Shown: in pieces, positions 1 to 8,392 of the stretch
How the letters are laid out: each line of letters starts with the position of its first letter
How positions within the stretch are numbered: the stretch's first letter is position 1
NCBI RefSeq assembly: GCF_018687575.1
Contig: NZ_CP061297.1
Span: 750,821-814,820 of the forward strand
DNA length: 64,000 nucleotides
Source of the DNA: Polynucleobacter asymbioticus
GTDB lineage: Bacteria; Pseudomonadota; Gammaproteobacteria; Burkholderiales; Burkholderiaceae
Direction: 5' to 3'
Position numbers and translations under genes: made by a program
Notes under the pieces: model-generated
Told to the model about the DNA's origin: nothing
The model's input: only the letters and a program-made list of their open reading frames with translations
Databases searched by the model: none

Positions 1-59
1 TGGTGTATGAGGATTTAGCTGTCTTCATTTTGTAATAGTCACAGTTCATCATTCAGCCT

Positions 60-260
60 GTGAACTCACTACATACAACCATTACCTGTCCCAACTGCCG
101 TGGACAAGAAACCCTAGAAGTTTCGCAAGGCTATTCTCAGCACTTATATCGCTGTCCAAAATGCAGCACCATTCTGAGGCCTAGATCAGGAGATTGCTGC
201 ATCTTCTGTAGCTTCGGAAGCCAAGATTGCTCCAGCGCTGAGCAAAATTTAGCTGCCTAA
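60..260 (+). CDS. Small GDCCVxC-type cysteine-rich protein
   Basis: This is a 66-residue protein read from a GTG start; an in-frame stop at 36-38 leaves no better start. It has an N-terminal zinc-ribbon-like pair of Cys pairs (CPNC near residue 10 and CPKC near residue 32). The C-terminal motif GDCCIFCSFGSQDC matches the GDCCVxC (seleno)protein family, whose last Cys is selenocysteine in some members. Here all positions are ordinary Cys codons and no UGA is involved. The family function is not established; redox or metal handling is only a guess from the cysteines. The ribosome binding site is weak, so the start is uncertain. Confidence 0.6.
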   Translation: MNSLHTTITCPNCRGQETLEVSQGYSQHLYRCPKCSTILRPRSGDCCIFCSFGSQDCSSAEQNLAA

Positions 261-359
261 GCCACTTCCCCAGTAGACTGAGGGCTAGTTTCACGAATAT
301 GTCATCAGATTTTAATAAAATAGACATATTCAAGTTAACCCGTTTCTATTGGAAATGCT

Positions 360-1898
360 GTGCCCTTAAATCTTCATCAAGCTGCAATGAATGCAACTGA
401 GCTCGTCGCTGCAGTCGACCTTGGCTCTAATAGCTTTCGTATGCTGGTGGCTCAAGTCGTTAAGACGCCTTCGGGGACTCAGCTGCGTCCGATTGATACG
501 CTGCGTGAGTCTGTCCGCCTTGCTGCTGGATTAACTGACAACAAGCTATTGGGGAATGATGCCTATCAGCGCGGGATTACTGCAATTCGGCGCTTTGGTG
601 AGCGCATTCGAGGGTTTGATCCTGCCAATGTGCGCGCTGTTGCCACCAATACCCTGCGAGTAGCCAAGAATGCGCCTCACTTTATCCAAGAGGCCGAGGA
701 GGCCTTAGGCTTCCCAATTGAAGTTATCGCAGGTGTAGAAGAGGCGCGCCTGATCTATATTGGTGCCGCTCACGAAGTCCCGGCGGTGCAGGGCAATCGC
801 TTGGTGGTCGATATTGGTGGGGGCTCTACTGAGCTGATTATTGGTAAAGGTTATGAACCTAGGCTAATGGAAAGCCTTTATATCGGGTGCGTTTCTCATA
901 GCCTGAGATTTTTCCCCAAGGGCAATATAGATTCTCATGCTTTCAAAGAGGCGGAGCTAGCCGCAAGAAGAGAAATTCAGGTAATTTCTGAGGCATATCT
1001 CAAGGCGGGCTGGAAGCAAGTTATCGGCTCTTCAGGAACCGCACGGGCTTTAGCCGAACTCATTGCAGAAAATGACTTCAATGGCCAAATAGACGGTTCC
1101 GATGGTTTGATTACTCGCGATGGCTTAAGAGCCATGAAAAAGCATTTATTGAAATATGAGCATGTCAATCAGGTTGAGCTCCAGGGTCTTAAGGACGATC
1201 GGCGCTCAGTTTGGCCCGGTGGCCTTGCCATCATGATTGCTGTTTTTGATGAGCTCGGTATTGAGTCTATGGAGGTCACCGATGCCGCTTTGAGAATCGG
1301 CGTTCTTTATGATTTACTAGGTCGCTCTCAGCATGAGGATATGCGCTTTGTGACTGTTGAGCAATTTATGCAGCGCTATGCCGTAGATCGTGACCAGGCT
1401 AAGCGTGTTGGCAATCTTGCCGCTGAGTTTTTGGCGCAATTACCCAAGCCAGATGAAGAGAGTCGAGCCGACAACATTGCTTTATTGCAATGGGCAGCTA
1501 ATCTTCACGAAATCGGCTTATCGATATCACATAATGGTTATCACAAACATTCTGCATACATTGCCGGTAATGCTGATATGCCAGGTTTCTCAAAAAATGA
1601 TCAGGCTAGATTAGCCGCCTTACTGATTGGTCACACCGGTAAGTTGGGGAAACTGGCAAATAACGCTTCCTTCACAGATTGGCGTATGTTGTTTTGCATG
1701 CGGCTTGCGCAAGTACTTTGCCGAGGTCGAAGCGATGTCAATTTACCCAAGGTTAAAGTCTCCGAGCACAATGGAGACTATTTGGTTAGCCTCTCTAAGG
1801 ATTGGGCTAGAGAGCACCCATTAACCGAGTTTAGTCTTCAAAAAGAAGCGGCCGAGTGGGAGCGCATCGGCCGACCTTACCGAATTAGCTTAAAGTGA
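360..1898 (+). CDS. ppx: Exopolyphosphatase (Ppx/GppA family)
   Basis: The 512-residue product hydrolyses terminal phosphates from inorganic polyphosphate or, in GppA-type members, pppGpp. The sequence shows the sugar-kinase/HSP70-fold phosphate loops: AVDLGSNSFRML near residue 18 and VVDIGGGSTELIIG near residue 148. A C-terminal HD-like helical domain of about 200 residues follows, so the length matches full-size Ppx (about 510) and not the short form. The GTG at 360 has GGAA upstream. An ATG at 387 would give a product starting nine residues later and is also possible. Two PPK2 kinases elsewhere in the window point to active polyphosphate metabolism. Confidence 0.93.
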   Translation: MPLNLHQAAMNATELVAAVDLGSNSFRMLVAQVVKTPSGTQLRPIDTLRESVRLAAGLTDNKLLGNDAYQRGITAIRRFGERIRGFDPANVRAVATNTLRVAKNAPHFIQEAEEALGFPIEVIAGVEEARLIYIGAAHEVPAVQGNRLVVDIGGGSTELIIGKGYEPRLMESLYIGCVSHSLRFFPKGNIDSHAFKEAELAARREIQVISEAYLKAGWKQVIGSSGTARALAELIAENDFNGQIDGSDGLITRDGLRAMKKHLLKYEHVNQVELQGLKDDRRSVWPGGLAIMIAVFDELGIESMEVTDAALRIGVLYDLLGRSQHEDMRFVTVEQFMQRYAVDRDQAKRVGNLAAEFLAQLPKPDEESRADNIALLQWAANLHEIGLSISHNGYHKHSAYIAGNADMPGFSKNDQARLAALLIGHTGKLGKLANNASFTDWRMLFCMRLAQVLCRGRSDVNLPKVKVSEHNGDYLVSLSKDWAREHPLTEFSLQKEAAEWERIGRPYRISLK

Positions 1899-1901
1899 TG
1901 C

Positions 1902-2825
1902 TTATAGCCCTAAGAAGTGTTTAGCGTAGCGAGGATTGATTTCTGACAGGCGCAACATAGTTAATACATCTGCCGTATTGAAATCTGGATCCCAGGCTGG
2001 TGCGCTGCAAATCTTGGCCCCTAATTTCAGATAGCCTTTAATCAACGGTGGCGGCTCTACTTCTAGACCACCATTCAGTCGCTCGAGTGGTAAGGGCAGG
2101 CGAGGGAAGGCATGATTTTCAACTGGTGCCATTTGATCATTGCTCAATGAGTTATATAAGCTTGCTGCAAAATGACCGCCATCACCCATAGGGATACTGG
2201 CACATCCAAGCATGATTTCATAGTCGTGCTTTTGCATGTATTGCGCTAAACCGCTCCACAAAGCCATGATGACTGCGCCTGAGCGGTAATTCGCATGAAC
2301 ACATGATCTCCCTAATTCAACCATCTTTGGTCGTAGGTGATTTAAGCGTGAAAGATCAAACTCAGAATCAGAGTAAAGGCGACCAATTTCTGCAGCTTTA
2401 TTCGGAGGTAGAACACGATAGGTTCCCACTACCTTGAGGGTCTCTTGATCTCGAATTAATAGGTGATCGCAGTAGGCATCAAATTCATCAATATCGAGGT
2501 TTTCTGGATTATTGGGTAAATTGGCGCCCATCTCCTCAGCAAATACTTTGTAACGTAATCGCTGCGCTTCTTTAATCTCATTGGCATTGCTAGCCCAGGT
2601 AATTTGGAATGCAGGGCGTTTTGGCTTGGCAATTACCTTCTCAGTAACTGGCTCAAGTGATCGGAGCTCAGCTCTTGCTTTAGTGGCGAATTTCTTGCCA
2701 AATAATTTTTTCGCAATTTTTTTAGAAAAGAGTTTTTTAATTGCTTCTGCTTTACTTTTTTTGATCTTTTTTGGCTTTACTTCAAAGAGATCAAACGCAG
2801 CAAGCGGGTTTGGAATATCAGACAT
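1902..2825 (-). CDS. GNAT-type N-acyltransferase, OlsB-like (hemolysin-like)
   Basis: This 307-residue protein belongs to the PlsB/OlsB-type N-acyltransferase family, which transfers an acyl chain from acyl-ACP to an amine such as ornithine in ornithine-lipid synthesis. The family core starts near residue 75 (EIKEAQRLRYKVFAEEMG). It continues through DEFDAYCDHLLIRD, VVGTYRVL and MVELGRSCVHANYRSGAVI. The first 70 residues are a Lys/Ala-rich extension with no recognised domain, possibly membrane or nucleic-acid associated. It converges with ppx (3 bp between the stops). The substrate is inferred from the family only; no olsA partner is adjacent, although a PlsC-like gene lies at 5201. Confidence 0.8.
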   Translation of the reverse strand: MSDIPNPLAAFDLFEVKPKKIKKSKAEAIKKLFSKKIAKKLFGKKFATKARAELRSLEPVTEKVIAKPKRPAFQITWASNANEIKEAQRLRYKVFAEEMGANLPNNPENLDIDEFDAYCDHLLIRDQETLKVVGTYRVLPPNKAAEIGRLYSDSEFDLSRLNHLRPKMVELGRSCVHANYRSGAVIMALWSGLAQYMQKHDYEIMLGCASIPMGDGGHFAASLYNSLSNDQMAPVENHAFPRLPLPLERLNGGLEVEPPPLIKGYLKLGAKICSAPAWDPDFNTADVLTMLRLSEINPRYAKHFLGL

Positions 2826-2870
2826 AGTGTTCCTTAGGTATTAATGATCAATAGTAAAAAATGGGTATTA

Positions 2871-3272
2871 CTAATTGATGACAAGGGGTATACAAATCGT
2901 TGCCCACAATAAAGTGGCTATGAGTAGGGCAAGCATCACTGCGGCCGAGCCAAAATCTTTGGCTCTTTTCGAAAGATCGTGATGATCAAATGAAATGCGG
3001 TCGATGGCTGCCTCAACACTGGAATTCAGTAACTCAACAACTAAAACCATGATGAGAGAAGCAATGAGGGCGCATTTCTCAAGAGGGCTAATTGGCAATA
3101 AAAGAGCAACAGGGCTCAGCACTACCAGCAGGAAAAGCTCTTGTCTAAATGCGCTTTCCTCTTGAAACGCATAGACTATCCCGCACCAAGAATTCTTGGC
3201 TGCATGCCATGCTCTTGTCACTCCCCGATTACCTTTATGGGGGTTTTGCTTGATGTTGTAAGGTGCTGACAA
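2871..3272 (-). CDS. dgkA: Diacylglycerol kinase, prokaryotic DgkA type
   Basis: The 133-residue inner-membrane enzyme phosphorylates diacylglycerol to phosphatidate, recycling lipid released during envelope biogenesis. The signature VVELLNSSVEAAIDR (residues about 79-93), with its catalytic Glu, is intact and is followed by RAKDFGSAAV. Three hydrophobic segments are visible (about residues 45-63, 66-84 and 108-128), as in the trimeric E. coli enzyme. It lies in a minus-strand run with the glycosyltransferase and LpxH-like genes, with 9 bp to the former, so they are probably one operon for envelope lipids. Confidence 0.93.
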   Translation of the reverse strand: MSAPYNIKQNPHKGNRGVTRAWHAAKNSWCGIVYAFQEESAFRQELFLLVVLSPVALLLPISPLEKCALIASLIMVLVVELLNSSVEAAIDRISFDHHDLSKRAKDFGSAAVMLALLIATLLWATICIPLVIN

Positions 3273-3281
3273 AATAAACTC

Positions 3282-4310
3282 TTAAGCTAGGGCGGTAATA
3301 TGAACTGCCGTGGAGGGTACAGGCTTTAAATGGTTGGCAAACTGCTCCGAAGCCGCTCTCCATGAAAACTTTTCTGCATGCGCTCTGGCTACTTCGCGAG
3401 GAATCTTTAGAGCTTGCAGGCAAGCCACTCTAAGATCTTCATGCATGGCGCCTGCCGCAGAGTTACCTAAAACATCAATTGGACCAGTTACAGGATAAGC
3501 CGCTACAGGCGTGCCGCAAGCCATGGCCTCTAGGATTACTAGCCCAAAAGTATCGGTTTTGCTTGGGAAGACAAATACATCAGCAGCGGCATAGACCTTT
3601 GCTAGCTCATGTTGCTGTAAAACTCCCAAATAGTTAATGTTGGGATATTTTTCTTTAATGCCGGCCATTGCAGGACCATCACCAACTACCCATTTAGAGC
3701 CAGGAAGATCTATTTCCAAAAAGGCGTTGATGTTTTTCTCTACTGCCACTCTACCAACATATAAAAAGATCGGATGAGCACTATTGAGCGCTTTAGATTC
3801 CTGCATCTTGAAGATGTCTAAATCTACTCCCCGTGACCACAACACGACATTTTTAAGACCATACTTCTCGAGATCATCTTTAACAACGATAGTTGGGGCC
3901 ATGACTGCCATAGATGGTCCATGGAACCAGCGTATAAATGCGTAAGTAATAGCCAGCGGGATTCCTGTACGGGCTTTAACGTACTCTGGAAAACGGGTGT
4001 GATAGGCCGTAGAGAACGGTAAATGATTCTTTACGGCATATGAGCGAGCCGATAATCCCAAAGGTCCCTCAGTAGCAATATGCATTGCATCGGGTGCAAA
4101 TTCTTTAATGCGGCGCGCCACTTCTTTTCCTGGGAATAAGGAAAGTGCAATATCAGGATAAGTAGGGCAGGGGATGGACTTAAAACCAGTTGGGGTAATC
4201 ATTTCGACTTCATGACCCATATCGATGAGTTCGGCTCTAGTTTGTTTGAGTGTTCTCACAACACCATTTACTTGCGGATCCCATGCATCAGTAATGATCA
4301 TAATTTTCAT
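3282..4310 (-). CDS. Family 4 glycosyltransferase (MgtA-like)
   Basis: This 342-residue GT-B glycosyltransferase has the N-terminal motif DAWDPQVNGVVRTL near residue 8, typical of sugar-nucleotide transferases that glycosylate diacylglycerol or phosphatidylinositol-type acceptors. The C-terminal donor-binding half has FLYVGRVAVEKN (about 179-190) and the EX7E-type segment SKTDTFGLVILEAMACGTPVAAY (about 246-268; the two Glu lie in and near this stretch). Its start overlaps the stop of the LpxH-like gene by 4 bp, suggesting translational coupling. With dgkA downstream, a glycolipid role is plausible, but donor and acceptor cannot be read from the sequence. Confidence 0.82.
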   Translation of the reverse strand: MKIMIITDAWDPQVNGVVRTLKQTRAELIDMGHEVEMITPTGFKSIPCPTYPDIALSLFPGKEVARRIKEFAPDAMHIATEGPLGLSARSYAVKNHLPFSTAYHTRFPEYVKARTGIPLAITYAFIRWFHGPSMAVMAPTIVVKDDLEKYGLKNVVLWSRGVDLDIFKMQESKALNSAHPIFLYVGRVAVEKNINAFLEIDLPGSKWVVGDGPAMAGIKEKYPNINYLGVLQQHELAKVYAAADVFVFPSKTDTFGLVILEAMACGTPVAAYPVTGPIDVLGNSAAGAMHEDLRVACLQALKIPREVARAHAEKFSWRAASEQFANHLKPVPSTAVHITALA

Positions 4311-5116
4311 ACAGTAACCTCTTTAATAAATGTTGCAAGCTCGGGTTGGAGGGTAATTTCAGGTACTTCCACTGGATCGCCATGAATATGTGTCCAGTAG
4401 ATAATTTTTAGTTCACCGCTTGTGGTCTCTACTAGTGCTGATAGGCTTTCGACCCAATCACCATCATTGCAATACAGCAGACCATCAATTTCACGAATTT
4501 CTGCTTTATGAATATGGCCGCATACGACACCATCACAATTTCTTAGGCGGGCTTCTCTTGCCATGATGTGCTCAAAGTCTGCTATGTAGCTAACAGCATT
4601 TTTTACTTGATGTTTGAGATATTGCGAGAGGGACCAGTACTGCAATCCCATCTTGACTCGCAGCATATTGAAATAGCGATTGACGTACAGGATGAATGAA
4701 TATAGGGAGTCGCCAACATAGGCAAGCCATTTAGCGTATTGCATTACCCCATCAAATAGATCGCCGTGGGTTACCCAAAGCTTGCGTCCATCTAAGGTTG
4801 TGTGTATTACTTCTTCCTGAACCTTGATGTCACCAAAGGACATGCCGAAGTACTGCCGAGCTGCTTCGTCGTGATTGCCAGGAATGTAAATCACTTCAGA
4901 ACCCTTGCGAGCCTTACGCAATAACTTTTGCACTACATCATTGTGGGTCTGAGGCCAGTAAAAAGATTGCTTTAATCTCCAGCCATCAATAATGTCACCC
5001 ACCAAGTAAAACTGATCAGCGTCATTATGTTTTAAGAAATCAAGGAGGTAGTTTGCCTGACACCCTGATGTTCCTAGGTGTACGTCTGAAATCCAAATCG
5101 CTCTGTAATGCGTCAT
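4307..5116 (-). CDS. LpxH-like metallophosphoesterase
   Basis: This 269-residue calcineurin-type phosphoesterase carries the dimetal-site motifs in order: SDVHLG (about 10-15), GDIIDGW (about 40-46), GNHDE (about 80-84) and GHIHKAEI (about 200). It resembles UDP-2,3-diacylglucosamine diphosphatase homologues that sit beside glycosyltransferase genes rather than in the lpx cluster. The true substrate is therefore uncertain and may be another lipid or nucleotide diphosphate. It is the first gene of the minus-strand envelope operon (LpxH-like, glycosyltransferase, dgkA). Confidence 0.8.
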   Translation of the reverse strand: MTHYRAIWISDVHLGTSGCQANYLLDFLKHNDADQFYLVGDIIDGWRLKQSFYWPQTHNDVVQKLLRKARKGSEVIYIPGNHDEAARQYFGMSFGDIKVQEEVIHTTLDGRKLWVTHGDLFDGVMQYAKWLAYVGDSLYSFILYVNRYFNMLRVKMGLQYWSLSQYLKHQVKNAVSYIADFEHIMAREARLRNCDGVVCGHIHKAEIREIDGLLYCNDGDWVESLSALVETTSGELKIIYWTHIHGDPVEVPEITLQPELATFIKEVTV

Positions 5117-5200
5117 GAGTACGTATTAAGCCGATTCATTATGAAGACCTCATGACACTTTTACGACAGTTTGATGACTTGATTTATATTACGGATAACT

Positions 5201-5974
5201 ATGAAGTGCTCCCAATCACAACCCATTCCAACCCTGAATATTTGTTTTCGCTACTGGATTTGGATGCAAGTCCTTTTGCATGTGATTTCTGGAGTCTGTA
5301 AGCTTTCTATCCTTTTCCCCTTGCTAAATCGAGATCAAAAGGATCGCCATATTCATCAATGGTCTAGGAAATTATTAAAAATATTCAATATTCAGCTGCG
5401 TGTGATTGGCGCCGACAATTTGACATCTAGACAGTATTTACTCGCATCAAATCACATATCCTGGCTGGATATTCATGTGATCAATGCATTTAAACCGGTT
5501 CGCTTTGTTGCTAAATCGGAAGTGCGGGGTTGGCCTGTCTTTGGTTGGATGGCGAAGCAGTTGGGCACCGTTTTTATCCGCAGGGATAGTGCGCGTCATG
5601 CGAGGCAGGTTGTAGATCAAATGGCTGAGGTTCTAAAAGTAGAGCCTATCTGTATTTTTCCTGAGGGTACTTCAAGCTCTGGTGAATCAGTATTGCCATT
5701 TAAGCCCAATTTATTTGAATCTGCCATCCTTGCTCGTACGCCAGTCCTGCCACTTGCTATTGTGTACCGGACGAGGTCAACAGGTCTTAAGAGTGATTCT
5801 CCTGCCTTTATTGGAGATATGGGTCTACTGGAGTCTATGTCCAAGGTCATAGGCAATCGGGATATTGAGGTGCATTTATATCTTCTGGAGCCCTATTTAA
5901 TTGATGGAGTGAATAACCCGGATCGCAAACAACTCGCCGTTTATTGTCAAGAATCTATAGCTAAAACCATATAA
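5201..5974 (+). CDS. Lysophospholipid acyltransferase (PlsC family)
   Basis: The 257-residue protein is a 1-acyl-sn-glycerol-3-phosphate acyltransferase-type enzyme. It has the catalytic HX4D motif NHISWLD near residue 82, the GTVFIRRDSARHA block near residue 125, and FPEGTSS near residue 151. A hydrophobic stretch at about residues 18-42 would anchor it to the inner membrane. It is divergent from the LpxH-like operon. It could make phosphatidate or act as the O-acyltransferase (OlsA role) partner of the OlsB-like enzyme at 1902; the sequence does not decide. Confidence 0.85.
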   Translation: MKCSQSQPIPTLNICFRYWIWMQVLLHVISGVCKLSILFPLLNRDQKDRHIHQWSRKLLKIFNIQLRVIGADNLTSRQYLLASNHISWLDIHVINAFKPVRFVAKSEVRGWPVFGWMAKQLGTVFIRRDSARHARQVVDQMAEVLKVEPICIFPEGTSSSGESVLPFKPNLFESAILARTPVLPLAIVYRTRSTGLKSDSPAFIGDMGLLESMSKVIGNRDIEVHLYLLEPYLIDGVNNPDRKQLAVYCQESIAKTI

Positions 5975-6039
5975 ACAGCATATGTAATAAAAGTGTCATA
6001 TGCTTGAGATACAACCATAGCAATGCATCTGGAAGAGAT

Positions 6040-6945
6040 ATGACATCAAAACATCAAGATATGGCCGAGTGGTACAAGCGGGCTCAAGAAGAAATTTTAG
6101 ATAGTATGGACGAAGAGCTCGAAATGGAGCTCGACGATGATCGCCTATCACCAGACGGTGGAAGTGGTTCGATCATTCCTCGCAATGTTTACTTTAAGGA
6201 ATTATTTCGCCTTCAAGGTGAGTTAGTAAAGCTTCAGGACTGGGTTGTAGAAAATAAGCTGAAGGTGGCTGTCTTGTTTGAAGGTCGTGATTCTGCAGGT
6301 AAGGGTGGCGCCATTAAACGGATTACTCAGCGTCTTAATCCACGTGTGTGCAAGGTTGTCGCGCTCACTGCGCCAAGTGAACGTGAGAAAACGCAATGGT
6401 ACTTTCAGCGCTATGTATCCAACTTGCCCGCTGGTGGCGAGATCGTATTGTTTGACCGTAGCTGGTACAACCGTGCAGGTGTTGAAAAAGTAATGGGGTT
6501 TTGTACTGATTCCGAATATGAGGAGTTCTTGCGAACAGTTCCTGAGTTTGAGCGAATGATTATTCGCTCTGGAATCATCCTAATTAAGTATTGGTTCTCC
6601 ATCTCAGATGATGAGCAATATAACCGCTTCATGATGCGTATTCATGATCCCCTAAAGCAGTGGAAACTAAGCCCCATGGATCTTGACGCACGCCGTCACT
6701 GGGAGGCCTACACCAAAGCAAAAGAGACTATGCTTGAGCGCACTAATATTCCTGAGGCGCCTTGGTGGGTTGTCGCTGCTAATGATAAGAAAAAAGCACG
6801 TTTAAATTGCATTTCTCACTTGCTGAATCAAATCCCTTATAAAGAAATTGATCATCCAGAGATTACTTTGCCTGCACGCGTCCATAACCCAGACTACTTG
6901 CGTGGCCCCGTTCCCAAGAGTATGTACGTTCCGGAGATCTACTGA
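6040..6945 (+). CDS. ppk2: Polyphosphate kinase 2 (PPK2), first copy
   Basis: PPK2 transfers phosphate between polyphosphate and nucleotides, usually making NTPs from polyphosphate. This 301-residue copy has the Walker A motif FEGRDSAGKGGAIKRI, the lid block with WYFQRYV, the Walker B-type FDRSWYNRAGVEKVMGF, and the C-terminal WKLSPMDLDARRHWEAYTKAKE. An acidic N-terminal extension (DSMDEELEMELDDD) precedes the catalytic domain. The ATG at 6040 is preceded by GGAAGAGA, so it is preferred over the upstream TTG at 6004. A second PPK2 lies at 36041 on the other strand. The CYTH-like gene follows after a strong hairpin. Confidence 0.93.
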   Translation: MTSKHQDMAEWYKRAQEEILDSMDEELEMELDDDRLSPDGGSGSIIPRNVYFKELFRLQGELVKLQDWVVENKLKVAVLFEGRDSAGKGGAIKRITQRLNPRVCKVVALTAPSEREKTQWYFQRYVSNLPAGGEIVLFDRSWYNRAGVEKVMGFCTDSEYEEFLRTVPEFERMIIRSGIILIKYWFSISDDEQYNRFMMRIHDPLKQWKLSPMDLDARRHWEAYTKAKETMLERTNIPEAPWWVVAANDKKKARLNCISHLLNQIPYKEIDHPEITLPARVHNPDYLRGPVPKSMYVPEIY

Positions 6946-6960
6946 TTCGCGCTAGATAGT

Positions 6961-6992
6961 GTTAACCTCTCATCAATAATTGAGGGGTTAAC
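6961..6992 (+). promoter_or_regulatory. Hairpin that buries the ribosome binding site of the CYTH-like gene
   Basis: The arms GTTAACCTCTCA (6961-6972) and TGAGGGGTTAAC (6981-6992) pair over 12 bp with one U-G wobble and an 8-nt loop. The 3' arm contains GAGGGG, the only good ribosome binding site for the ATG at 6996. The structure could limit translation of the CYTH-like gene, or act as a partial terminator after ppk2; no U-run follows. Confidence 0.55.
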
Positions 6993-6995
6993 CAA

Positions 6996-7823
6996 ATGAA
7001 GCCACATGCCTTAATCACCAATCGGGAGTTCAAGCTTCTGATTAAGCCCAAGGGTTTAGATCGCCGTAGCAAAATTACCGCTCTGAGTGATCAGATTCTG
7101 AAATTCTGCAAAAAGAGTCAGGTTGAGTTCTTTCACCTCGACAATGCCAGCACTGGACTGCGCAACATATACTTTTTCGATACGCCTGGAGAGGATTTTC
7201 GTCGCAATAACATCATCTTGCGGGTGCGGGAATCTCGTCAAAATGTTTGGGTTGATGACTTTTGCGAGGTGACACTCAAGTGCCGCGCGCATGACCTCGG
7301 CGAATCATCCAAATTTGATCCTAAACCCAAGAAGAGCATTAAATCTAGATTGAGATTAAAAGAGGAAATCTTACGTGGAGATGGACTAGGAACAACCAGA
7401 TCCATTTACTCGAACAACGCCATTTTGGACGCAATTCCGATTGATAGCTTGTTTGATAGATCATTGAGTAGTGCGATGAAATTTTTTCCAGGCTTAATTA
7501 CATTACCTATCGATAAAAAATTACCGCTCCGCATCGTCGGAGGTAGAACGAATAAGATTTTAGAGGCTTGCCTACCTTTGGGTAATTTGGTCTTTGGCGA
7601 TGGAGTACAGGCCCATTGTGATATTGCGATTTGGATGAAGAGTGTGGGGGACCCCATAGTTGGGGAGCTTGCTTTTTCATATCGCGTAAATGATGAGAAC
7701 CGCGCTCAATCAAAAGCCCATAAACGTGCCGATAAGTTTTTTAAAAAATTGCAAATTGAACTTGCCGACTGGCTTGAAATTGGCAGTACCAAAACGGCAT
7801 TAATTTATGGAAAACCAGAGTGA
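6996..7823 (+). CDS. CYTH-like (triphosphate tunnel) domain protein, unassigned
   Basis: I do not recognise a named family for this 275-residue protein. It shows a CYTH/TTM-like pattern: an N-terminal REFKLLIK strand near residue 10, RNIYFFDT near residue 56, IILRVRE near residue 72, EVTLKCR near residue 89, a basic patch (KPKKSIKSRLRLKEE) and GELAFSYR near residue 223. The canonical ExExK start is degenerate (a Lys in place of the second Glu), so catalysis by the usual mechanism is doubtful. It follows ppk2 and its stop overlaps the start of the chromate transporter gene by 4 bp. A role with polyphosphate or triphosphates is inferred from the fold and position only. Confidence 0.5.
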   Translation: MKPHALITNREFKLLIKPKGLDRRSKITALSDQILKFCKKSQVEFFHLDNASTGLRNIYFFDTPGEDFRRNNIILRVRESRQNVWVDDFCEVTLKCRAHDLGESSKFDPKPKKSIKSRLRLKEEILRGDGLGTTRSIYSNNAILDAIPIDSLFDRSLSSAMKFFPGLITLPIDKKLPLRIVGGRTNKILEACLPLGNLVFGDGVQAHCDIAIWMKSVGDPIVGELAFSYRVNDENRAQSKAHKRADKFFKKLQIELADWLEIGSTKTALIYGKPE

Positions 7824-8392
7824 ATCTAGAGTCCGAGCCCCTGGAATCAAGAGCTCAAGCTCTAAGCTTTGGAGATTTATTTATTCAGTTTCTGATTATT
7901 GGTGCCATTAGCTTTGGCGGCGGCATCATTGCCTATGAGCGCATTTTGTTAGTTGAAAAGCGTAAGTGGTTATCGCCAGATGAATTCATGGCCTATTTAG
8001 CGATCAGTCAAACTATGCCGGGACTCAACTCAGTCAATATGGCTGTCTTGGCTGGAGATCACTTACGAGGCGCATTAGGGGCATTTGTTGCCAGTATCGG
8101 TTTAATCTTGCCTGGCAGTGTATTTGTATTGGGTATTGGCATTCTCTATGCTGGCGCCTCCGATCATCCTCTAGCAAATCTCATTTTGATTGGCATTGCA
8201 GCGGCAGCGAGCGGCTTGCTAGCTGCCATTACTTATCGGATCGGAGATGCCAATTGGCGGCATCTCAAGTCTTTGCTCATCATTTTTGCCACCTTTTTAC
8301 TGATGAGCATTGCTAAATTATCTTTACCGCTGGTTCTCCTCATCATGGCGCCGATTGCCATCTATCTATACCGACCAAGCAAGGCCGCATGA
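7820..8392 (+). CDS. chrA: Chromate transporter, N-terminal-half protein
   Basis: This 190-residue membrane protein is one half of a short-chain ChrA pair, an anion transporter that exports chromate in characterised members. It has the family motif SFGGGIIAYER near residue 33 and a PGLNSVNMAVLAGDHLRG block near residue 72. About five hydrophobic segments follow. The GTG start overlaps the previous stop, and its own stop overlaps the ATG of the second half by 4 bp, so the two subunits are translationally coupled. The substrate in this organism could also be another oxyanion. Confidence 0.87.
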   Translation: MNLESEPLESRAQALSFGDLFIQFLIIGAISFGGGIIAYERILLVEKRKWLSPDEFMAYLAISQTMPGLNSVNMAVLAGDHLRGALGAFVASIGLILPGSVFVLGIGILYAGASDHPLANLILIGIAAAASGLLAAITYRIGDANWRHLKSLLIIFATFLLMSIAKLSLPLVLLIMAPIAIYLYRPSKAA

